Below the pieces are notes generated by a model that was given only the letters and a program-made list of their open reading frames with translations, searched no databases and was not told the origin of the DNA. Positions 10,966 to 23,082 of a DNA stretch of 64,000 nt are shown one piece after another. Source of the stretch: Aradus depressus. Its lineage: Eukaryota > Arthropoda > Insecta > Hemiptera > Aradidae. The stretch's first letter is position 1; each line of letters begins with the position of its first letter. Position numbers and translations under genes: made by a program. Where the stretch lies: the NCBI GenBank assembly GCA_963662175.1, contig OY759215.1, forward strand, positions 58,669,213 to 58,733,212. Direction: 5' to 3'.

Positions 10966-13944
10966 TAATTATTATGTGCTTTTATTCCTATACTAAATCC
11001 AAGTAGGTCCATGGATCAGGGGCCTCAAATATAACAAATAATTGCATATAATTCATGATATTCTCTCCAAAGAGAGAAGCTGCCAATATTAACACATAAA
11101 ATCCATAATTATTCATATATAGAAACAGGATTAGCTACTTTAAAATACTAAAATTTGCGACTAACAAATCTAAAATTTATCTATCGCTGAATAAACAACA
11201 CGACATCGAATAATTATTAAAATTCAGCCTTTTCAAAATTCTTATTTTTCCGAAAACCACATTTTTACATCCAGCCCTTTCGATTTCTATCGTAAATGTT
11301 CTCTAAGTAGTCTCTCTCTATTTTAATTTTGGCAAAATGGGAAAGTTCTTAATCACGGAAGTAACTGCCGCAATAATAATGCGTCACGACGTAAAGCAGG
11401 CAAAGAAAATAAAGGCAAGAAAAAGTAGATTAAATAGTAATAACTATAATAAAAGTAGTAGTAACTTAATTAAATAAGGCAACATTATTAAAATGAAACT
11501 AAATATAATAATACCTACGCCTAATTACTTTTACTGATTTCTCAGCAACAATTAGAGGTTCCGTGTGTACTCTGAAAAAATAATATTTTTAAAAATACTC
11601 GCACTTTTCCGGAGCGTTGCGATTCATATCATTATTGTTTTAGCTGACTTATTCGACAGCTTGAGGATTTGACACTATTCACTCACCATACTACTGTAGA
11701 GGGTGAAGTCAACTCAAGAGTTGATGATGAAACTGAAAGTAATGTCATCAAGAAGAAGTTGAGTATTAGCAGGAACTTTGGTGAAAATAAATGCACTTTT
11801 CAAGAGCAAACTATTGTACTATAAATGGAGAAAGTGGCTGGTTGGAAGATTGTTAAAGGTCTCTCTCTACCTGCAGGGCTCAGAAATACTATTGAAATGG
11901 GTCAGTTGGTAGGTAGAAATGTGACCTGCGGGATGAGCAACTTGGTTCACATTCTAATGTAGATACATTTCAAACTATTATTATGAAATTTAAATTGCAT
12001 TTAAATAACAAGAAAGGCGATACAAAGAAAAGGAAACGAGCTTTTTTTAGAGTTAATAACTGTTTATATTAATTTATAAATTATCTTATTGTATATATTC
12101 TTATGACGCATCCAATTTACCACTTTATGGTTTAACGGAAATAAATATTATTATTATTATTATTTTTATATATTGTTCTCAAAGAGATAAAGCTCTTTGA
12201 AAGAAGTCAAAAACAACAAGTTCTAATTTGACTCATGTTGCGGAGTGATAACCATTGACGGCAGAGAATTGTCTCAAAATTTTATATTTTTTAAATAAAC
12301 TAATAATATATCTGCTGCATGTAAATTTTTTAAATAAATTAATAATATATCTGATGTCTGCTGCATTGGGTAGTGTTGAAAACTAATTAGGTCTTACCCG
12401 TTTCAGGTCAAACAATGTCCTGTCTGTCTGTTTGTTTCATCATGATTGGAAAATGGCTCTACATGTGTACTTCAACCAAGAATCTGCATATTTAGGAATA
12501 TCATTTAAAATACATATGATTACAGAAACACTGAATATAGGAGGGGAGGGGGGATTTACTTGGAAACAAAAATTGTTACTTCATATTTTCTCAGAAACTA
12601 TTGATCCTACGTGACAAAGTTACAGAATTAATATGAAAGACATTTTCATTTTGAACGTCTTCTGTTTTATATATTTTTTCGTCTGTCTGTTTGTTCCGTC
12701 GTTACAGACGGATGGCTATTACAGCAATATATGTCAGAAAAAAAAACTAATATTTATGAAGCACCACATTTTAAAGAAGAATTGTTGAACTCCTGTTTCC
12801 TGAAACACTTGCCCTGGCTCGTCAATGTTATTTAAAAAATTGAAAATTTTATGAGTAATTATTCGGCATGCTCAAAGATCGCAAATTTTCAAATCCCCAA
12901 TATCATTCTAAACTATTCAAGTTTGATGATTGAAAAAAAAATAAACTACCGTTAAGCAATATGGAGTTTTAAAATGACAAAAATATTACGAACAGACAGT
13001 TTGTAATCTCAGAATGTTTCTCCATAGGTCCTTTTTTAGCCTAACACGAAATATGGGACACCAATTGAAGTTTCGTTTTGAAAAGTGGACCTACAGTTTA
13101 GGGAGTAGATAAATTTCCGAACCATCCATCCGTTCCAGGAAATGTTTTATGGGACTACCTGTTGAGGATCTTTGGTAAAAGTGCCAAAAGCAGTTTCCAA
13201 CAAGAGTCCAATATTTTATATTATTCTACACCCATAACTAATTTTGGATAAGGAAATCATTCAATTTTCGGGGATTGAATTCATAACGGATTTTACAGTT
13301 TAAATAAAACCAATTTCCAGGGTGAAATTTTTCGAAATCCTACTGCCCTTGCTATGTCTAAATTGGAGTGGCTTAGTGTGGCCCCCTTCATAAATAAATC
13401 AGAGGTTTGAGGTAGGCCCCTTGGGGATGAGTCCTGGGAAAATGGGGCCCTAGCCTGGGGTGGGGCCCCTCGCTCTCTCCACGGAGGGGACGGCTACTTT
13501 AAAAATAGGAGCTACCTTTAAACTGGCAGTGGGTCTACACTACTCCCACTGTCTCTAACATCCGCTCACAATCTGGACCACTCTCTACCATATCTTATCT
13601 CTTTTTGAGAACCATTAATCAATTTAGCAGCTCCTCAGAGGAACACACATCAAACAGATAGTGTTACTATAGGAAACTTCTTTCATACTTGCTTTCTGAT
13701 GATCTTCTAATAAAAAAAGACTAGATTATAGTCAGAAGAGCAACCTGTAGATAGCCCGTCGTCAATAACAGTTGATGCGACTAGTAGAAACAAAATGGAG
13801 CAAAATACATTTCAACCAAACTGATTCCTAAAGAAAACTATGAGAGCTTTGCAAAGGGCAGAAAAGAATAGATCACTCGAAAGCTATGAACTGATGCTAA
13901 AGGCTGACAACTAATTAAAACAAAATGGCAATAGTTACCAAACA
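10966..13944. other. Spacer; one short local duplication
   Basis: AT-rich DNA. A unit of about 38-45 bp (TTTTTTAAATAAAYTAATAA... then TATATCTG) is duplicated at 12286-12370. A (TTA)n tract lies near 12145-12165. TCTGTCTGTTTGTT motifs at 12425 and 12680 look like simple-sequence debris. No gene is recognised. Confidence 0.45.
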
Positions 13945-13984
13945 ATTAAAAATAATTTTATTTTCAAAACTCAATAAAGCTACT

Positions 13985-14178
13985 GAATTTCCAAATTGAG
14001 AAGCGCGGATATATCCACAAACAGATATACTACCGGTACTACACTATCGTCATGTTCAGTACCAAGCAGTAGTACTCTTAGTTTTCAACTAAACCTGACC
14101 AATGGTGTAACGCCAAACCGGTAGTATACGTATACAATTTTTGTGGAATGGACAATATTTCGAAAATAAGTTTCTTTA
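13985..14178. mobile_element. Decayed foldback of the ACCGGT family
   Basis: The left half has TATCCACAAACAGATATACTACCGGTACT and the right half has AACGCCAAACCGGTAGTATACG then TTTTTGTGGAATGGACAATATTT, an inverted arrangement. It matches the arms of the element at 52.1-52.3 kb (ACCGGTTTCGGCATTACACC, TTCCACAAAA, TATTGTCTATT). The hammerhead-like core is eroded on both arms. No coding capacity. Confidence 0.55.
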
Positions 14179-15059
14179 TTTGCTACTGAACTTACTCAAG
14201 GTAATCTCTTGAAAAAATAAAACGAGGAAGAACCATGAAGGTCATGATGGAATTATATGATGTTTGATTCCGTCATGACCTCATCTACACATTCTCGAAT
14301 CCTTATCCAATAGGTCTTCCAAAACCCTTTCTAAAGCCCCTTGACCCTAAAAGATTCAATTCACTTTGCAATGGTGGAAATGTGAAATATCGCCCTGAAT
14401 CTCAATCCTTGTTCGTATCCATGTTTCCAACAATACGTTGTACAACTGCCTAGATAACATAACTATGCCCTTTTTCTAGAGAAAGAATGAAAGCCTTTCT
14501 CTATCATTGGCTGGTCGGTCCGCTCTAGAGTACCTATGTAGTTGTGTGTCTTTGTACGAATGTGTTTGTTCGTGTGAGCTTCTCCTTTAGGTTCGGTTTT
14601 GTTTATGGCCCAGGATTGTTATAGGCCAATTTACAATTTGTTTTATAGAGTTGGGGCTGTCCCCTCATTTAGGTCCACGTTATCTCTGTGGACTGCAGAG
14701 AATTTGACCGGCTGCGACCTCTCCACTATTCGAGACCCTTTTCAGCACCAGTGGCCAAAACGGCGTTAATAACCGAGATGTTGAAGCGTCAGTAGTGAAA
14801 GAAATTTTCGAATCCAAAGCCAACAAGTTTTTCGGCCTCGGATATCAAATTAGTTTAAACTTTCCAAATCACTTGATTCAAAGTAATTCTATTTCGATAA
14901 TAACCAACGATATTCGGAAAAGTAACGATTTTTTAACATTTGTTTTTAGGGTTTCAAGTAGAAGATGTATTTGACGTTTGTCAGCCTGTCTAAGTTAAGA
15001 AGATTAGTACTCTTCTGAGGAGTTTTAACCGCATCTGACAATACACGTGCAGAGTAAAC

Positions 15060-15375
15060 CCCTCCATTACAATTCAGTTGACGGCGGGTTACCGGGAATG
15101 GCCGTTGGCCCGAAGACACTTGCAGGGTTAACCAAGTCTAAGGAAGGCTGTTGGTTGAACGCTGTTTGGAGTCCCTGATGTCTGCTACACTCACGGCCGA
15201 GCTGGGAGAAGGTTGGGAAGCGCTGCCCTCCTGACCTTGGTGGCTCTCCGCCCGAACATTGCTCTCCTCTCTCCTCTTCCACGATCCTCTCCAAGGCCAG
15301 CCGGGGCCTCGGGGTTCCCTGCTTCCTTTCCTTCCACCCATCAGCAGGTTTTCTAAAGGAACATCACCCAACACT
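15060..15375. other. GC-richer patch with overlapping open frames
   Basis: Two minus-strand frames overlap here (15067-15294 and 15138-15374), rich in Gly, Arg, Ser and Pro. Neither has a recognisable domain, splice context or start context, so composition is the likelier cause. It could be an exon fragment or an old GC-rich repeat. Confidence 0.3.
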
Positions 15376-16601
15376 CATTCTACACAAATGGTTATTACAG
15401 GCTAGGAAAAGAACAACCCCGACAGACGCGAGCAACAAACAAAAAATACGTCAGTAAATCACCTCTCATCACACTAATTATTTGTGATTTTCTTCTTGGC
15501 AAACTTTGAAAATTTTACATTTCTTTTAGTTGAAAATGAATGGAGAAGAGGAGAGGATAGTGGCCATAAACTATGGACGGGAGACAATAGATTCTGACAC
15601 ATCTTCGTTAGATCTGACATTGACAATAGCAATGTGATGCGACATAGGCAGAAATAAAGGAAGGGGGAGAAGATCCTGATATAGCCTCAAAATACAGACA
15701 AAGCTGACTGGACATTTAGGCAGAGCCCCCACCGTGACAGTCATTGCCACTGCCAATCCTTTGACGACTGATGACGGTGGGAAATTTCATTTTTCTGAAA
15801 TTGACACATTGAGAGAAAACTTTCCAAGAAATAAAGTATGTTTTCCAAATGTCAACCCTCAGAAATTGCGTGTGGAACACACATGTTCAACAGACCCAGA
15901 ACAGAGTTTTGTCAAAAAAATATCTCCACACCTGACCACTATCCCGACAGAACTGACGCAAAAAAATACAAAGAAAACCGGCAAAAAATGCGAAAACATA
16001 AAAAAAAAGAGCCCCCTTGCAGACCGTTTTTAGAAAATAACTGAGTCGACCCCAAGTTTTTGCTTTCACAGTACCGTTAGACTTTGGGGGGGAATCTATA
16101 CCTAAATATAGAAGCCCCCAGGGTCTCTGGGCAGACAGAAACACTTTATTGTCGGCTGCGTAGACCAACACGAAACTGGCAAAAAATGTAGCAACATGAT
16201 CTTTTTTTACTCAATAGACAATTGAACGGCGATTTAGGAAAAAAAAAATAAAAAAAATTGTCAAAGTCGACCCGATCTACTTTTTTAATGATTAATAACA
16301 AAACGTACATCACAAAGAATATGACACTTTTTAAACATGGAACTTTTGCATTTTTCTGTGCGTTCCAAAAAGGTGTAGCTAGTATAAACCTACACAAAAA
16401 GTGCAAAATTTGAAAACAGAACGAGCTTTAACTTGATCTATTACACAAAAACATTTTATTTAAAAGATTATTTATTTAATTTTTTAGTATTTTATACATT
16501 ACACATTTCACAACCATTCAAAAGAAAAAATGCCATACCTCCTATAATGAAGTACTGTGAGAGCCTGGGAACTAGACAAACAGGCTAAAATGATTTAATT
16601 T

Positions 16602-16679
16602 AATTACTTAAGGCCAATGATAGTAACTTAATTACTTAAGGCCAATGATAATAACTTAATTACTTAAGGCCAATGATAG
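16602..16679. repeat. Tandem repeat, 28 bp x 2.8
   Basis: AATTACTTAAGGCCAATGAT begins at 16602, 16630 and 16658, a strict 28-bp period with only single-base differences. Non-coding minisatellite. Confidence 0.9.
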
Positions 16680-17489
16680 CTCTATGGGGAAGTTCCATGT
16701 TTTCTTTTTTTCCCCTTCTTTATGGCTTCAGCAGCTAGCCACAGCCAAGTTCCACTCAACTCCGGTCTGCTGCACATTCGTTCTACTTTCCAATACCTTT
16801 AGCATAAGGAAGAAAAATCCGAGATCGAGTTTTCAACGGATTTTCATGGCAAGATCCCCTGAATACGTTTTGATCATTTCCCGATGATGTTTGTGTGTAT
16901 GCAATTGAAACTTTGTGATCGCTCTCACTCAGAGAAGATTGTAGCTACGAACCTGAAATTTGAAATGAAGAAGTTACATGTGCTAATTTAGATCTGATTA
17001 GGTTATGGCCGAAATCGGACGAAAATTTAGACCACTTTACTCCAGGACCAATACTTTTTTTCGAAAGTAGCTCTGTTGGCGACTTACATGCTGAAAACCA
17101 TCGCAAAATGACGTTTTGAAGAAACTAATTTTTTTAGTCGTTTGCAAAATATACGCGAAAAGGATGAGTATTATCCGACTTACCATATCCAACTTTATTC
17201 GAAATACCATCGCAATAATTTCTATGAGATAAGGTCAAACCAGGAACTCACCTGCAACAAGTGAATAATGACAATAAGTATGACTAAACTATTTAAATTT
17301 AATGAATATATTATAATGGAGCAACAAAACTTTAATGTATATGGCGTCCAGATGAAGGAAGTAAAGAATCTATCTTTACAGAAGATAATTTTGAAAATGA
17401 AAGTTTCAACTGATTTTAAAGGAAGAATGTGCACAATATTTTTTGCGTCATGCTTGCCAGGTTACCAGATACCATTAAAGTGCATTGGC

Positions 17490-17950
17490 ACAAAGAAAAA
17501 GTCGTTGGTGAATCACCGGCAATGTACTTCCCCAGAACAAATTAATTAACTTTTCGCTTCCCCTCCAAAACCAGTCCACCGTTTCCTCTAATATTCAACA
17601 GTTGACTTAAAAAGGAGCTCCTAAATCCTCTCTAAATTTTGTGTCGAGAAAATTCATTACATAAGCAGTTATTAGGATTCCTGAATTGACTTCACTCCCC
17701 TGAACCCCCCTTCCCTTCTGCCGATTCTGAAAATTAATATATGTCGCCCTCATGGGGTTTTGAATTTACATATGGAATGTTGTGTCGATAGATTCATTCT
17801 ATCGGGAGTTGACGTGTTCACATACACACACACAGAAACTTTTTTTTCATATCTAGAGGTAGGAAAACATAAAATTCCGTTGAAAACTCCGCATTGAATT
17901 TGTGACCGATTAGATAACTTCCCCTATACTTCGTATAGCTGGGGAAGTAA
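17490..17950. repeat. M1 repeat, near full length, architecture rcA+B
   Basis: Begins AGAAAAAGTCGTTGGTGAAT, then CACCGGCAATGTACTTCCCC. The inverted A module follows (GTGTCGATAGATTCATTCTAT), then a T-run and the B module (AAATTCCGTTGAAAACTCCG). It closes with a terminal palindrome, ACTTCCCCTATACTTCGTAT then AGCTGGGGAAGTAA. The terminal stem and the shared inverted TACTTCCCCAGC define the family. Non-coding. Confidence 0.7.
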
Positions 17951-18422
17951 AAAAATCAGCAATTTGTGCAAAAATGAAGCGGGAACGGCAGCAACACTAA
18001 CAGTGAGGTGTCGAGGAGACTGGGAGGAGTGCTGGGTGAGCAGTGAGCTGTGAGTCAGTCAGACTACCAAGAAGGGGGCTGGGAAACCAGCTGACTCCAC
18101 TCCCCCACCACACTCAGCTCCACTCAGGAATCTGGATGTGGCGTAGCCAGCAGTTTGTCTAGGGGGACCATCAGTCTCATCAAGGACAAACTGTTTGGGA
18201 GAAAAGTGCAGTTTCATCTCAAGGTGCACCAAAAGAAATGTTCCAACCAGGACTGAGAGGATGAAAATGGTGTACCTTTGTGGGACTTGAGACTAGATCA
18301 AGTAGCAATTTGGAAATATTTGGTATATGGTGGAAATGTTTTATTGAATTGAAGAATATATAACCGACAAATATTTACAGAACGGAAGTGCAACTGCATG
18401 TTGGATAGACGCATGATCAGAG

Positions 18423-18492
18423 AAAGAAAAAGTCGTCGGTGAATCACCGCTTCCCAGTACTTCCCCAGCCTGAGTTAATCAAGAAAAATACA
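18423..18492. repeat. M1 left-end fragment
   Basis: AGAAAGAAAAAGTCGTCGGT, GAATCACCG and AGTACTTCCCCAGCC repeat the left end of the copy at 17.5 kb. The similarity stops after about 70 bp. Confidence 0.6.
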
Positions 18493-18805
18493 CCTTTAAA
18501 ATTATTATTTTTTAAAATTAGTTATATCAATTCAACAACGGTACTTAGGCTCTCGCCCACAACCTGCTAACAATTAAGATCCATTACCTTCTAAAAATTA
18601 GCTTGCTACTGTATTCGTATCAGCTGAGAGACATCTAGCCAAAGATGGATCACCATGTGAGTTGTGTTAAGATGCTACTTTGGTTGACTGAATCACACTT
18701 AAATTGACATACATCTACCAACATACCTATTTCTTTATAGAGTTTGAAGGTTAACGACACTATATACACTTTCCTCTAGGGTCTGAAATGTTTGGTTAAC
18801 CTTTG

Positions 18806-19203
18806 CAATAACTCAAGTAATAACATTCAGAGACTGGACCAGTTTATTTTGATGAGAGAATTAAAACAGCTGACCACAACCTTTGAATCGTACAGAAAAC
18901 TGCTGTTCAACATTTAACCTAAAATATAGATTGTTTTTTGTTTTTTTTTTCTTTTGGCTTTATGAACGGTGCATATTAGCCATGTCAATGTGTTATGTAT
19001 AATTATTTAAGACATCCATGGCCCCGGGAGGGAGTTCTATCTACGAAATAAAACTCACTCCCGGACGGACGGGATTCGAACCCGCAAACCATGGTGAGAC
19101 CATGCGACCAAAGCCCTACGCTCTAGCCCGCACGGCCACCATGGCCCCCTAAAATATAGATGAAAACTGTTAGTCTCCAACCAAATAAAAATATTTCATT
19201 TTT
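18806..19203. repeat. Dispersed repeat R5, split by a SINE2 insertion
   Basis: AACTCAAGTAATAACATTCA, AAACAGCTG and CTAAAATATAGATGAAAA are shared with an uninterrupted copy at 29113-29280. Here the repeat is broken at CCTAAAATATAGAT, which is duplicated on both sides of SINE2. The 29.1-kb copy is therefore a paralogous empty site. Confidence 0.75.
18932..19147 (-). mobile_element. SINE2, tRNA-derived (Leu/Ser-like), 14-bp TSD
   Basis: Read on the minus strand, the element starts GGGGCCATGGTGGCCGTGCG, continues CTAGAGCG (A-box region) and has a perfect B-box, GGTTCGAATCC. Next come GTCCGGGAGTGAGTTTTATT, a palindromic CTCCCTCCCGGGGCCATGG block, a GCACCGTTCATAAAGCC-type 3' end and an A-rich tail (T-rich on plus at 18932-18955). 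The target duplication CCTAAAATATAGAT is at 18918-18931 and 19148-19161. It is a non-autonomous, pol III-type SINE with clear insertion footprints. Confidence 0.85.
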
Positions 19204-19323
19204 TTTTTTTTACCTTATGTTTGATTCTTACTAGCCATGTCCACTAGTTATTTACGAAAGCCATGGCCCCGGGAGGGAGTTCTATCTACGAAATAAAACT
19301 CATTCCCGGACGGGATTCGATCC
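19199..19323 (-). mobile_element. SINE2, 5'-truncated copy
   Basis: A T-run (the minus-strand A tail) is followed by TTACTAGCCATGTCCACTAG, CCATGGCCCCGGGAGGGAGT and ACTCATTCCCGGACGGGATT. The similarity ends at the B-box (GATTCGATCC), where sequence from SINE1 begins. The tRNA head upstream of the B-box is missing. Confidence 0.75.
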
Positions 19324-19324
19324 C

Positions 19325-19391
19325 CAAAAAATTTAGGGTAGACAAAATTTAGGACTTCCATAGCGCTCTGGTAGTAGGCGTTATGACCCCT
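19325..19391 (+). mobile_element. SINE1 3' fragment fused to SINE2
   Basis: AAAATTTAGGGTAGACAAAA and AGCGCTCTGGTAGTAGGCGT match the body of SINE1 at 51.2 and 56.9 kb. It abuts the truncated SINE2 with no spacer, giving a SINE2(minus)-SINE1(plus) junction. Confidence 0.7.
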
Positions 19392-20704
19392 TCTAGTCTA
19401 TAAAAAATATTTATCGAAATACAAGGATGTTCTTGGAATAATAGCTTAGAAAAGGATGGGGTGGCGCAGGAGGGGTTGGCGACCCCTGTGCTAGAAGATT
19501 GCTGGAGTTCTGCCCCTCGTGATATGGCCGTGAGTGGCAAGTGAAGGTTCCGAACCAGGTGGTCAAACCACCTCCCACTAATGTATACCCACTATCTCTG
19601 CACTCTGCACAGCCATCATGTTTATAAGACAAACACCAAGTAAGTCTATTTCTCAGATATATCGACCGAAGGGAGTTTGGATCACAATGAGATAAACTAG
19701 ATTTGCACAACTCTAAACATCAGTTGTTGTTTCAAATGTTTTTTAGGAGGTTTTTTCTTGTTTTAATATCCCTCCTGACTTGTCAATATTGTGCCAATCT
19801 AGGCTTCCTCGACAGTTATAAGGGTTTTATACTTCTCTTGCGTCTCCTCCTTTCGATCGTGAAATTTTTATCCATATTGGTCCTAGATCCAGTTATAAAA
19901 TTTCGTGTCGATATGTCATTACATATTATTAGTTTTCCTCAGTACAACTCCCTACTCTCGTCTGGTCCCCCACCTCCCTTTGGAGAATAAAAATATTATA
20001 ACAACAATTTCACTAACAATATGTCAAAATTTTACAACAAACTTCTTAATCAAATATGGTACCGAAGGCTAAGAAAACCAACGTAGCCAACTACAATCAA
20101 AGGTACATTCCGAGTCAAGTAATAGAACACGAAACTTGACACAAATAGGAAATCACTATCCAATGGAAACTGATAGGACATGATAAGGGCATCTAACACA
20201 AGCTGCTGATCCTAGACGAACTTAGGCCCCTGGATTTCAGGTAAGCTACAGTTATGTCTTGAAGTAACAATTTTAATTGGTATCAATTCTATCTGTGTGA
20301 AGTAGTAATGACCAGAGGATATGGTCGACTATATGATTCTTGTAGAGCAGTTTTAGAGGGAACTAAGTTCCTAACAGCAGACTATCGAACACACATAGTA
20401 TCTGTTATGACCCCCAAAACCCCTGATATGTATGCCCTCTATAAAGATCGGGATAATTAATGAAATGGCAAACAGATGCCGGTAGAAGCTGGCCGGGGCA
20501 AGAACGGGGAGCTGGGGAGGGTCCCGCACTTCTCACACCCCGTCGTCTGTGGTGGTATCATGTGTTTCACACCTTGGGAGGATGGGGGGAATCATCAACT
20601 GCCAACAGGGGGCGCACGCCACCCCAAACAGCAAAAACAAATAATGAGAAGGGTTAACGAGTGGTATTTGGCAATTTACAAAATAGGTGTGAATTTTTAA
20701 CATT
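19392..20704. other. Spacer with M1 debris
   Basis: A short M1 A-module piece (AAATTTCGTGTCGATATGTC) lies near 19900-19925. A palindromic AGGGGTTGGCGACCCCT at 19476-19492 resembles a hAT-type terminus but has no partner. The GC-richer stretch 20475-20620 has overlapping plus frames without recognisable domains. Confidence 0.4.
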
Positions 20705-20717
20705 TCATATACCAGAA

Positions 20718-20965
20718 ATGTAAAAATCACCGGCAACATATTTCTCCAACACAAATTATTTGTTATCAATGAAGTGTCGGCTTCTCTATAAGTTCTCCTT
20801 TCTCCGATTTGGCTGAAAACCAATAAGTACCATCCTTATGGGTAATAAACAAATCACATGCACACATTTGTTTTTTTAGTAATTTTTGATTCAGGAGATC
20901 GGAAAACAGAAAATTTCGATGAAAATTAACACCGCATTTTTGACCAATTACGTTTATTCTCTCGA
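20718..20965. repeat. M1 repeat, internally deleted
   Basis: AAAAATCACCGGCAACATAT and TCTCCAACACAAATTATTTG match the left end. CCGATTTGGCTGAAAACCAA belongs to the inverted A module, and TTTTTGATTCAGGAGATCGG to the B module. It is shorter than the 450-bp copies at 4.7 and 17.5 kb, so internal sequence has been lost. Confidence 0.6.
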
Positions 20966-21079
20966 AATTCTGCGGGAATCAGTCAGTATTAGTCACGTAC
21001 GTTAACCGTATTACGGAAAAATATTTCGTCGGTCAAGCGTCAAAATGAACTAATGCATAAGAGAGGATGTTAAAAATCA

Positions 21080-21290
21080 ATGTGGAAGAGGGAGGGGGGA
21101 GGAGCCGGCAGTTGGTTCTTGTGGAATCCCGTCCCATCGTCCCGCCCACTGGGACCTCTGACGTAACAAACAGGATCTGTCGGCCAATGGTCAATGTAAA
21201 CAATGCACTCTAACAGCCAATGTCATGAGAGCTAAGGGACCATAGAAGGGCGGGCTGGGAGAGCGTGCGGTACAGAAGACAGTGTAAGTT
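21080..21290 (+). promoter_or_regulatory. Candidate promoter-like island
   Basis: A local GC-richer island carries several classical metazoan promoter boxes: CCCGCCC at 21141 and GGGCGGG at 21248 (Sp1/KLF-like), GCCAAT at 21183 and 21216 (NF-Y-like), TGACGTAA at 21159 (CREB/ATF-like) and GTAAACA at 21196 (forkhead-like). A strong 5' splice donor hexamer, GTAAGT, lies at 21284. This fits the promoter and first exon of an unseen plus-strand gene. No coding exon is identified, and such boxes also occur by chance in GC-rich repeats. Confidence 0.35.
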
Positions 21291-21299
21291 ATAGGACTT

Positions 21300-22459
21300 A
21301 AATTAGCCGATGGTGGCACTACTTCATATATATCCTTTGTATATATCTTCCGAAGAGAGCTTCCCCAAAAATACAGGAAACATAAATTTATTCTAGCAAT
21401 TCAAGTAAAACAGTCTGCAAAATGCATTACAGAGAAGGTTTCTAGTATTTAGTGGCTATTAGTTCGACTAAACCCTGACAGCCAAAATCTCCAATTGGCA
21501 ACAACACTATTGGTTTCCGGTTATTGAAACCAGCCAAGAGTGGAGTGAGGAACAATAGGAATGCCGTTTGAAACACAATACACGAGAGGCAATGGGCAGC
21601 ATCCTAAACAGACTCAAGGGCGAGCTACGTCAGACCCACTGTCGTCACTCCTCACCAGCAGGAAATTCGGTGAATCATCCCACCTACCCGTCAACAGCAT
21701 CAAATTAAATTCTTCCTCTCCGCTATATGCACGAGGGGCATCCCACATGGAAATACCCAGGGGTAAGTCAAATTTCAACAACCACCAAGTTCGGCCTGGT
21801 ATTGGATTAGGGCACAATTTGAGGATTTAATATGAATTTCGAAGGTGGAAGAAGTTGGGAAACCCCCTGCGTAACAATGTTTCGACGGATTGACACAGGA
21901 GGGAAGAATGAAAGGAGTGTTCGCTGAAGGGAAGATCCATCAACCAACAGCTTGGAAACACAGGAGAAAATGGTAAGAAGACATTTAAAAAAATATATGA
22001 TAGGGAAGCGAGTTTCCTATCACATAGGATAATTGTGATATCATTATCTTTATGTAGAGGGAGAAATGGCTCCCTTGGCAGTCTTTCTGGATGAGGCAGT
22101 AGCATCTGGTTTAAGGCTAAATGAGAACATCTTACTATCACAAATGAATATCTGCAAGTACGTAAATCTAATGAGTTCCCGATAGGCGGGGAAGTGGAGA
22201 GGCTGGAATTCTCAAGTTTGAATGAAGAACATCATTTCGGATGCTTTCAGATTACTAGGATTCTAATACCCAAACATCCAAAAAAAAAAAAAAATGCAAA
22301 TAAACATTTCTTAGTAAAAAAAAAAAAATCAACGAAAAGTGAGAATTTTCCCTCTCCTTGCAGTGAAAAAAAAGATAATCAAGTTAGCGCCTACGCCAGG
22401 GACGAAGCCCAATTTATTAGCAACAAAAAGGTTGGTAATGAAATATACATTTAAAAATA

Positions 22460-22460
<1 letters not shown>
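21300..22460. other. Spacer without recognised features
   Basis: No gene or element is recognised. Open frames at 21561-21830 (plus), 21827-22141 (minus) and 22194-22454 (plus) lack any known motif or good coding context. Confidence 0.4.

Positions 22461-22466
<6 letters not shown>

Positions 22467-22496
<30 letters not shown>
22467..22496. repeat. (TA)n microsatellite
   Basis: Uninterrupted TA dinucleotide repeat of about 15 units. Confidence 0.9.
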
Positions 22497-22500
<4 letters not shown>

Positions 22501-22916
22501 TGTCAGATCACAACAAGTTTTGAAAGAAAAAAAAAAATAAGAAAAAAGTGATACTGAAAGAGGACTGGCTGGATGGATGGATTCCGGTTTTGGGGTTCTT
22601 CAACTCTGTAACGATGTGAGGAGGCCTAACCTTTCATCGGAGATCAAATCAGATCAAACTGTCAAATGAAGACAACTGTGGATCTTTGAGACATCAACAG
22701 GGTAACTCATTGTCTCTATTAGTGGGTCGCTAACTCACTGGAACATAACTACATATGTACCATGACATAACATGCCTTAATAGAAAAGTCAAGGTAATAA
22801 CAACAATTAAATATTACAGAAAAATGTAACCAGGTCATGCAATGAAGAGTTTCGTTTTCGTAGGACCATATTCACAGTAACAACTCTATCTGAAAAAGTA
22901 TAACTTAGCGCTTATT

Positions 22917-22942
22917 CCCCCCCCCCCCCCCCCCCCCCCCCC
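22917..22942. repeat. Poly(C) tract, 26 C
   Basis: Uninterrupted C homopolymer, adjacent to the end of an M1 copy. Confidence 0.9.
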
Positions 22943-22949
22943 TGAATTT

Positions 22950-23039
22950 CTTTACTTCCCAGCTAGACGGTCAGAATCAGAAATTCTATGTTCAGTTTTC
23001 ACAGGAATTTCATATTTTCCACCCCAAATTGCAAAAATG

Positions 23040-23082
<43 letters not shown>

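Noticed and set aside
15067..15374. Host exon in GC-richer DNA
   Set aside because: Two overlapping frames are equally open and neither has a recognisable domain or clear splice borders.
19476..19492. Palindrome AGGGGTTGGCGACCCCT resembling a hAT terminus
   Set aside because: Only one end is present, with no matching inverted end or 8-bp target duplication found.
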